From an uncultured Ruminococcus sp. (GTDB taxonomy: Bacteria; Bacillota; Clostridia; Oscillospirales; CAG-272), in the NCBI GenBank assembly GCA_902796505.1, contig CADBPA010000069.1:1-11523 (forward strand): a DNA stretch of 11,523 nucleotides, in the 5' to 3' direction. The position numbers and the translations under genes are program-made. Below the pieces are notes generated by a model. That model ran no database searches and had not been told where the DNA came from. It saw only the letters and a program-made list of their open reading frames with translations. Every line of letters starts with the position of its first letter. Position 1 is the first letter of the stretch. Below are positions 6,193 through 11,523 of the stretch, in pieces.

Positions 6193-6253
6193 AATTATGA
6201 AGAAATTTTCGATGAATTATGAATTTTTTTAAAATTCGGAAAATTCCGCTTTA

Positions 6254-7984
6254 TCAGACGGTACGCGGTTTTTTCAGGATGCGCGCGATCTGCTCCGGCG
6301 GGAATTTAAATTTCCGGTCGTAGGTCAGAAGTCCGTTCTGTTCCTGCTCGACGTCGTAAAGCTGAGTATAGCAGAAGCCGAATGCCTCCGGAACCGAGAG
6401 GATCACGTCAGTCAGCCCTTCGAGCCGCGCGAGAAATTCTTCCGGACTGCCGACCGATTTGCCGTAGCCCCAGCCGTTCTCGCCGATCGACCAGCCGATG
6501 CCGCCGTATTCGCTGACGAAAAGGGGAAGGGAGGGATCGTATTTCTGCCGCGCGGCGTCCTTGCGCCAGAGCTGGCAGCGCACCTCGGCAGGCAGATGGG
6601 CGAAGGTCTCCTTGAACTTTTCGGGATCCTGCTCGTAGTCGTGAATATCGTTGACGTCGCTTTGCGAGGGATAGGAGCCGCTGTTGGCGACGACCGGCCG
6701 TGTGCGGTCGATCGCCTTGGTGACGGTGTAGACGGTATCGAGCAGCTCGTTCGACTGACGTCTGCCCTCGATGTCCCACGTTTCGTTGAAGGGACACCAG
6801 CCGATGATCGAGGGATGCATCCGGTCGCGCTCGACTTCTTCGAGCCATTCGGGCAGAAAATGATAAATATTGTTTGCATTTGTGTGGTCAAGCCCCCAGT
6901 TTCCCGCCTCGCCGAAGAGCAGATAACCGAGCTTGTCGGCGTGATACAGAAAGCCGGGTTCAAAGACCTTCTGATGCAGGCGCGCGCCGTTGAAGCCGAG
7001 CGCCATCGATTTTTCGACGTCCTCGCGCAGCGCGTCGTCGCTCGGCGCGGTATAGATGCCGTCGGGGTAGAAGCCCTGATCCAGCACCGTGCGCAGGAAG
7101 AGCTTTTCGCCGTTGAGATAGAAGCCGTCCTTCTGCAGGCGGACGGTGCGCAGTCCGAAATAGCCCTCGACCTCGTCGTAGACGGTCGTATCGTCCTCGA
7201 TCCGCATCGTCAGGTCGTAAAGCCTGCCGCAGCCGGCTTCCCAGAGATGCTTTTCTGAGAGCGCGACCGAAAGCTCCTGCGCGCCGGAGGCGATCGCGGT
7301 CTGTCCTACGCCGACCGGCCTCCCGTCATAGTACACCTCGGCGGTCAGTTTCTTTCCCTCCGCACCGCCGGGGATCTTCACCGAGAGGCTGACGATCGCG
7401 TTTTCGATATCGCAGTCCACCGCGTAGGAGGCGATATGCAGGTCGGAGACCGGCTCCATCCAGACGGTCTGCCAGATGCCGGTCGTCCGGGTGTAGAAGC
7501 AGCCGTGGGACTCCTTCTTGCGGGACTGTTTGCCGGAGGCCTGACGGTAGTCGCAGACGTCGTCCCATGCGGAAATCTCAAGGATATTGTCGCCGGGGAT
7601 CAGCGCGTCGGTCAGATCGGCGGTGATGGGGGTATAGCCGCCCTTGTGCGATCCGACGAGGCTGCCGTTGAGATAAATTTTCGTCTCATAGTCGCAGGCG
7701 CCGATATGCAGAAGGATCCTGCGGCCTTCCCATTCCGACGGAATGCGGATCGCGCGGCGGTAGCAGACGTGCTTGATGAAATCGGTCTCGCCGATGCCGG
7801 AAAGCCGGCTTTCGGGGCAGAAGGGAAGGGTGATCCTGCGGGGCAGGGGGTTTTCGGAGAGGATCTGCCCGTCGGACAGCTCGCCTGTGGCGTCGAGGGC
7901 GAATTCCCACTCGCCGTTCAGGTTTTCCCATTCCGGGCGGATCAGCTCTCTTCTCGGATATTCGGATCTCGGAATGTTTTGCAT
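6254..7984 (-). CDS. Glycoside hydrolase family 2 enzyme (beta-glycosidase, 576 aa)
   Basis: A family 2 glycosidase with the usual order. The jelly-roll sugar-binding domain (about 15-180) includes the hallmark YLNGSLVGSHKGGYTPI (104-120). An immunoglobulin-like sandwich spans about 181-280, and a TIM barrel runs from about 285, opening with KDGFYLNGEKLFLRTV. The catalytic pair is present: acid/base E401 in PFNETWD and nucleophile E492 in FVSEYGG. The length is near that of beta-glucuronidases (about 600) and well short of long beta-galactosidases (about 1000). The substrate could be a beta-galactoside, beta-glucuronide or beta-mannoside and cannot be settled by eye. There is no signal peptide, so it is probably cytoplasmic. 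The start is set by AAGGAAG nine bases before the ATG. It lies 36 bases after the lipoprotein gene with no terminator between, so it is probably cotranscribed. No sugar transporter or regulator is next to it. Confidence 0.9.
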   Translation of the reverse strand: MQNIPRSEYPRRELIRPEWENLNGEWEFALDATGELSDGQILSENPLPRRITLPFCPESRLSGIGETDFIKHVCYRRAIRIPSEWEGRRILLHIGACDYETKIYLNGSLVGSHKGGYTPITADLTDALIPGDNILEISAWDDVCDYRQASGKQSRKKESHGCFYTRTTGIWQTVWMEPVSDLHIASYAVDCDIENAIVSLSVKIPGGAEGKKLTAEVYYDGRPVGVGQTAIASGAQELSVALSEKHLWEAGCGRLYDLTMRIEDDTTVYDEVEGYFGLRTVRLQKDGFYLNGEKLFLRTVLDQGFYPDGIYTAPSDDALREDVEKSMALGFNGARLHQKVFEPGFLYHADKLGYLLFGEAGNWGLDHTNANNIYHFLPEWLEEVERDRMHPSIIGWCPFNETWDIEGRRQSNELLDTVYTVTKAIDRTRPVVANSGSYPSQSDVNDIHDYEQDPEKFKETFAHLPAEVRCQLWRKDAARQKYDPSLPLFVSEYGGIGWSIGENGWGYGKSVGSPEEFLARLEGLTDVILSVPEAFGFCYTQLYDVEQEQNGLLTYDRKFKFPPEQIARILKKPRTV

Positions 7985-8020
7985 GATGATTTTCTTCCTT
8001 TATATTTATAATAGGGAATT

Positions 8021-9637
8021 TTATTTTTCTTCGGGAACCGTGAACGCCTCGCCGTTCACCTTGATCGAGAACAGGCGGAGCATATGGAAGGCGATATATT
8101 CGTAGTAGGCGCCTTCGGTGAAATATTCCTCGGTGTAGTAATCGAGGATCTCCTGCTTTGCGCCGGCGCGTGCGCGCTCGTATTCCTCCTCGGTCTCGTA
8201 CTTTTCGCGCGAGATCCCCCAAAGGCCGCAGTAGTAATCGGTCAGGTCTGAGAGAATGCTGTCGTAGTGTTCCTTCACCTCGGCGTCGGTCGGAATGAGA
8301 TCTTCGGCGCGCATCAGGGTATATTCGATCAGCCGTTCCTTGATCTCGTCTTTGACCTGCGTGAGAAGATACGCCTCCCAGTCGGTCCCTTCTTCGAGCC
8401 CGTAGTAGGCGCGCGCAAACTCGTCCACCGAGGCGTAGGTCGTCGTGTAATTCTGCTGGAAGGTCGAGAGGATGGAGTTTCGGTTCTGATGATAGATGCG
8501 GTCGACTTCCTTCTGCGGATAGCCCTTGATCTCGGCGACGTCCTTGAGGTACGCCCACATCTTCTCCTGCGCCGCGATCACGATGCGGTCGGTGCGCTCC
8601 TCTTCCAGCTCGGCGCGCAGGTAGGCGCGGTATTTTTCGACCGTATCCCCTTCATACGCCGAGAGATCCTCCTCGGTCAGTCCGAGCGTTTCCCGGATGA
8701 AGGTCTCGTCCACCGCCGGGGCGGAGTAGGCGACGGTCTTCTGAATATAGATCTCGAAAAAGACTTTCAGCCCGGCGAGCGATTCGTCCTGATAGTCGGT
8801 CGGGAAACGCCCCTCCACGACCAGCGGCGCAAGTCCGCTCGCGTCGCGCGTGACGAAATTGACCTTGAACGAGGTGTAGCGGCGCTCGTCCTTGCCGAGT
8901 CGAAGATTTTCGTCAAAGGAGAAGGTCACGCCGATGCTTCGTCCGATCAGCGCGTCGCGGAAGCCCTCGCCGTAGACCTCGTCGAGATCCTCGCGCGCAA
9001 GGTCGATGCGCTCGGTGATATTCTGATAGAGCTGACCGCCGTCCTCGGTGGTCACGTAGTTGTAGGTCGCGTACAGGACGTCGCCTTCTTCGACGGCGCC
9101 GCGCTCCTTCGGGGAGAACTTCGCATAGTCCTTCGGATTTTTGCCGACCATGCCGAGCTCAAGTCCGGGGATCAGTTTTCCGCTGCCGATCTCCACCTCG
9201 TCGGGCGTTTGGTTGATCGCCGAGGCGCCGTCACTCGATCCGAAATTGGAGGTCGAGGCGTAGAGATCGATCTCCCTGCCGTCCCCGTCCAGCCGGTAGC
9301 CGCGGTAGTAGATATAAACGACGTCGCCCGGCGCGGTCGTGCGTTCGAGCAGGTAGGCTCCGCCGGCGAGCGGCGTTTCGTCTTTGTGCGCCGCCTGCGC
9401 CGCGAGAATTCTGTTGTCGATCTCCATCTCGTCGATCTCCGGCTCGGTGAGCGCGATCTCATGGCCGAGATAGCGTTCGCGCGGCAGAGAGATATAGGGC
9501 GAAAGATCGTCCGAAAGATAGTGGAACGCCGCCTCTTCCTTCCTTTTGCAGGAGGCGAGCGGAAGCAGGCATCCGGCGGCGATCGCAAAGAGAAGCAGCA
9601 GCGCGAAAACGCGCCTGTTCGGTCTGTGTTTTTTCAT
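8021..9637 (-). CDS. Extracytoplasmic FKBP/trigger-factor-like peptidyl-prolyl isomerase lipoprotein
   Basis: 538 residues. A basic, hydrophobic N-terminus ends in a perfect lipobox, LASC (27-30), so the mature protein should be lipid-anchored outside the membrane. An FKBP domain begins at 104 (GDVVYIYYRGY) and includes IGSGKLIPGLELGMVG (150-165). It is interrupted by about 95 residues (about 181-275) and resumes at RFPTDYQDESLAGLKVFFEIYI (277-298), a close match to the end of the trigger factor FKBP domain. Residues about 315-530 form a helical, SurA/trigger-factor-like chaperone arm. The ribosome-binding domain of true trigger factor is absent. The inserted segment sits where SlyD carries its insert-in-flap chaperone domain. 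The start is fixed by the ATGA overlap with rnhA and by GAGGAG five bases upstream. The likely job is folding of secreted proteins; isomerase activity is inferred. Confidence 0.85.
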   Translation of the reverse strand: MKKHRPNRRVFALLLLFAIAAGCLLPLASCKRKEEAAFHYLSDDLSPYISLPRERYLGHEIALTEPEIDEMEIDNRILAAQAAHKDETPLAGGAYLLERTTAPGDVVYIYYRGYRLDGDGREIDLYASTSNFGSSDGASAINQTPDEVEIGSGKLIPGLELGMVGKNPKDYAKFSPKERGAVEEGDVLYATYNYVTTEDGGQLYQNITERIDLAREDLDEVYGEGFRDALIGRSIGVTFSFDENLRLGKDERRYTSFKVNFVTRDASGLAPLVVEGRFPTDYQDESLAGLKVFFEIYIQKTVAYSAPAVDETFIRETLGLTEEDLSAYEGDTVEKYRAYLRAELEEERTDRIVIAAQEKMWAYLKDVAEIKGYPQKEVDRIYHQNRNSILSTFQQNYTTTYASVDEFARAYYGLEEGTDWEAYLLTQVKDEIKERLIEYTLMRAEDLIPTDAEVKEHYDSILSDLTDYYCGLWGISREKYETEEEYERARAGAKQEILDYYTEEYFTEGAYYEYIAFHMLRLFSIKVNGEAFTVPEEK

Positions 9638-10119
9638 AAGATCTCCTCTTCATATACGGTTTCCTGTGGTGTGACGGCGGGAGTCTGCGGTTCGGGAAAA
9701 CGGTCGGCAAAGGCGGTCGCCAGCGCGTCGCAGCGCTCGTTGTAATCATGCCCGGCGTGTCCCTTCACCCAGCGGAAGGTCACCTCATGCCGGTGCGTCA
9801 GCGCGATCAGCTCCTTCCAGAGGTCGGGATTTTTCACCTTGCCGTTCTTGTATCCGCTCTTTTCCCAGCTTCCGACCCAGTCCTGAAGGAAGGCGTCCAC
9901 AAGATAGCGCGAGTCGGAATACAGCGTGACCTCGCACGGCTCTTTCAGAAGCGAGAGGGCGCGGATCGCGGCGAGCAGCTCCATGCGGTTGTTGGTCGTC
10001 ATCGGCTCGCCGCCGGAGAGTTCTTTTTCCACCCCGCGGTAGACGAGGATCGCTCCCCAGCCGCCTCTTCCGGGATTGCCGCGGCAGGCGCCGTCGGTAT
10101 AGATGTCCACGTGTTTCAT
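9634..10119 (-). CDS. rnhA: Ribonuclease HI
   Basis: 161 residues. The enzyme cuts the RNA strand of RNA-DNA hybrids in the cytoplasm (R-loops, primer remnants). Catalytic residues D9 (IYTDGACRGNPG), E47 (NNRMEL), D69 (YSDSRY) and D131 (ERCDALA) are all present, as is the loop histidine H121 in WVKGHAGH; spacing follows the E. coli enzyme. The W81-W85 and KNGKVKN stretch (91-97) is the basic handle region of the E. coli type. A short acidic C-terminal tail of about 20 residues follows. AAGGAA lies five bases before the ATG. The last four bases overlap the next gene as ATGA, and that gene's ribosome binding site lies inside the rnhA tail, so the two are probably translationally coupled. No promoter is seen in the 100 bases upstream, only a hairpin terminator. 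Confidence 0.97.
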   Translation of the reverse strand: MKHVDIYTDGACRGNPGRGGWGAILVYRGVEKELSGGEPMTTNNRMELLAAIRALSLLKEPCEVTLYSDSRYLVDAFLQDWVGSWEKSGYKNGKVKNPDLWKELIALTHRHEVTFRWVKGHAGHDYNERCDALATAFADRFPEPQTPAVTPQETVYEEEIL

Positions 10120-10158
10120 ATCGATTCCTTTCCGGGAAAAACGGAAGAAGATAGACGA

Positions 10159-10184
10159 AAAGGGCGGAAGAATTTCCGCCCTTT
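10159..10184 (-). terminator. Terminator between the coiled-coil protein gene and rnhA
   Basis: An 11-bp perfect stem (10159-10169 with 10174-10184) closes a 4-nt loop. On the minus strand it is followed by one more T and a pyrimidine-rich tract. It lies 35 bases past the stop of the upstream gene. As no promoter is visible between it and rnhA, some read-through is likely. On the plus strand the tail is CCGATG, so it works only for the minus strand. Confidence 0.65.
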
Positions 10185-10219
10185 CCGATGACGGAGTACC
10201 CGTCTGTGCCCGGTTTTGC

Positions 10220-11523
10220 TTACTCGCCGTCCACGTCCACGATCGGGGTTTCGGTTCCCTCTTCGGGTGCGGCTTCCACGCTGTAGCCTGCCATCGAGAA
10301 GGTCACGATGCCGGTATTCTCGTCCACGGTGTGCGCGGCGAGAACGCCCATCAGCTTATCGAACTGAAGCGCGGTGCGCGCGGCTTCCTTCGTGAACATC
10401 ACGCCGGAGTAGCTTTCGGTGAGGTAGTAGGAGTTATCGTTGACTTTGTTGAATTTCTCGTTGAATTCTTTGGACGTGATCTTGCAGTTGTAAGCGGCTG
10501 CAAGAGCGAAGATGCGCAGGGTGGTGCGGACGTTGTCCTCCGCCTGCTTCTGAACGGCTTCCTTCGCCGCCTTCGCGTCGGACGTTCCGGTCTCGGCGAT
10601 CAGGAACTTGTCGAAGTCTCCGCCGTACTGCTTGTAGTTGGAGACCGAGCTGTCGTCTTTGGTGTTGCCGGTGTAGAAGGTGTTCTCGTAGGTGTCGATC
10701 AGCGCGTTGTACTCGTTCTTGACGGCGTTCTTCGGCAGCTCGTCTTGGACGGCGACGGCGCCGATGACCTTGTAGATCGCCTGGTAGACCTTTTCGATGA
10801 CCTCGTCGGTCTGCTCTTCCTGGAGCGACTTGCGGGTAGCCTCTTCGTAATCGGCGACGGCTTTGCTCTGCTTTTCCGCGTCGAATTTTTCGACGGCGGC
10901 GGTCAGCTCGTCCTGCGCCTTGGTGAGAGCGTTCGCAGCGTCTTCCGCTTTGGTCTGCGCCTCGGTCAGAGCCTCTTTTGCCTCAAAGGCTTCGTGCTGA
11001 GCCTTCGCGATGTTGAGCGCGATCTGTGCGTTGTCCATCTCGGATTTCGCGGCTTCCTTCTCGGTGCCCTCTTCCTCGATGGCGTTGTATGCCGCGGTCT
11101 TTTCGTCAAGCGTTGCCTGCGCCGCGGTGACTGCCGCTTCGAGTTCTTCGTGCGTTTTGTCTTTGATGTCGTCTTCGGTGACGTCGGTGAAGGCTTCGTC
11201 ATAAGCGGCCTGCGCTTCGGTCTTTGCTTCGTTTGCCTTGCCAAAGGTGTCCTGCGCGGCGATCTCGGCGGCCTTTGCCTTCGCGTAAGCGAGAGCGTCC
11301 TCGCCGTAAAGCTCTTTGATGGTATCCTCGTTCTTCTCGGCGGTGTAGATCACGGTGAGAAGGCTGTCGACGTCAAAGGTTTTCACGTCCACGCGGGAGA
11401 CGGGATAGACGTAGTAGGTGAGCGGGACGTCCTTCAGCTGAACGTCTTTGCCGTAGGCGTCTTTCGCGGTATAGTCGGAGGTGTAGGGAGTGTAGGAAAC
11501 GGTGATCGGGGTTCCTTTCAGGA
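10220..11523 (-). CDS. Trigger-factor/SurA-like secreted folding protein with long coiled-coil insert (5' end beyond window)
   Basis: 433 residues are visible; the frame is open to the window edge, so the true start and any signal peptide are outside. An internal GTG near 11392 is not a credible start because the frame continues upstream with protein-like sequence. Residues about 1-60 (TYYVYPVSRVDVKTFDVDSL) resemble the last strands of an FKBP domain. Residues about 77-233 are an Ala/Glu/Lys-rich heptad-like coiled coil. Residues about 236-395 have a trigger-factor/SurA-like helical layout: ELPKNAVKNEYNALI, then AEDNVRTTLRIFALAAAYNCKITSKEF, then VMFTKEAARTALQFDKLMGVLA. The same order is seen in the lipoprotein at 8021-9637. 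The acidic, Glu/Pro/Thr-rich C-terminus is short. I infer an extracytoplasmic chaperone. Without the N-terminus it could also be a structural coiled-coil surface protein. Confidence 0.6.
   Translation of the reverse strand, partial: LKGTPITVSYTPYTSDYTAKDAYGKDVQLKDVPLTYYVYPVSRVDVKTFDVDSLLTVIYTAEKNEDTIKELYGEDALAYAKAKAAEIAAQDTFGKANEAKTEAQAAYDEAFTDVTEDDIKDKTHEELEAAVTAAQATLDEKTAAYNAIEEEGTEKEAAKSEMDNAQIALNIAKAQHEAFEAKEALTEAQTKAEDAANALTKAQDELTAAVEKFDAEKQSKAVADYEEATRKSLQEEQTDEVIEKVYQAIYKVIGAVAVQDELPKNAVKNEYNALIDTYENTFYTGNTKDDSSVSNYKQYGGDFDKFLIAETGTSDAKAAKEAVQKQAEDNVRTTLRIFALAAAYNCKITSKEFNEKFNKVNDNSYYLTESYSGVMFTKEAARTALQFDKLMGVLAAHTVDENTGIVTFSMAGYSVEAAPEEGTETPIVDVDGE

Noticed and set aside
4833..6200. 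A 455-codon open frame on the plus strand opposite the protease gene
   Set aside because: Its product is Asp/Val/Arg-rich without domains, as expected for the reverse of a GC-rich gene. The minus-strand frame has a lipobox, a full catalytic triad and a PDZ-like end.
8267..9745. A 492-codon open frame on the plus strand opposite the FKBP lipoprotein and rnhA
   Set aside because: It runs across two well-supported minus-strand genes, has no ribosome site or recognisable domain, and has the same antisense-type composition.
1..11523. CRISPR array, tRNA/rRNA genes, insertion sequence ends, att sites or prophage genes
   Set aside because: No regularly spaced repeats, cloverleaf patterns, transposase or integrase motifs, or terminal inverted repeats were seen on either strand.

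Overview
The window looks like chromosomal DNA from an uncultured, GC-rich member of the Bacillota (Clostridia; possibly Christensenellales-like gut bacteria). The basis is strong AGGAGG-type ribosome binding sites, textbook TTGACA-17-TATAAT promoters, Gram-positive-style lipoproteins and gut carbohydrate enzymes (DUF4091 and GH2 families). The lineage is inferred from gene content, not proven. Standard stop codons are used.

Layout. (1) 1-416, minus: the first 97 codons of a DUF4091-type carbohydrate-active protein with a perfect promoter and a structured leader. (2) 491-2127: an accessory-looking, less GC-rich segment. It holds a minus-strand AAA ATPase with a DUF4143 C-terminal part, whose promoter is overlain by a large palindrome. 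It also holds a 363-bp gap containing a consensus minus-strand promoter followed about 70 nt later by a hairpin and T-run, which is a candidate small RNA. (3) 2065-2451, plus: a compact XRE-type repressor with direct repeats in its promoter. (4) 2581-4770, plus: a long U32-family protein (RlhA-like, iron-sulfur) behind its own promoter and a hairpin leader. It converges on a bidirectional terminator at 4799-4827. (5) 4845-11523, minus: a row read right to left. It comprises a coiled-coil trigger-factor-like protein (5' end outside the window), rnhA, an FKBP/trigger-factor-like lipoprotein, a GH2 glycosidase and an HtrA-like serine protease lipoprotein.

How they fit together. The minus-strand row combines at least one (probably two) extracytoplasmic folding factors with a surface serine protease, so it resembles an envelope protein quality-control neighbourhood. 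rnhA and a cytoplasmic GH2 enzyme sit inside it. rnhA and the lipoprotein gene overlap by ATGA and are probably translationally coupled. The two folding-factor genes share a SurA/trigger-factor-like C-terminal layout and appear to be diverged paralogues. One carries an insertion in the FKBP flap, the other a long Ala/Glu/Lys-rich coiled coil.

The most interesting signals are the candidate small RNA near 1948-2018, the flap-inserted FKBP lipoprotein, its coiled-coil paralogue, and the operator-like palindrome on the ATPase promoter. I see no tRNA, rRNA, CRISPR array, insertion sequence or prophage gene.
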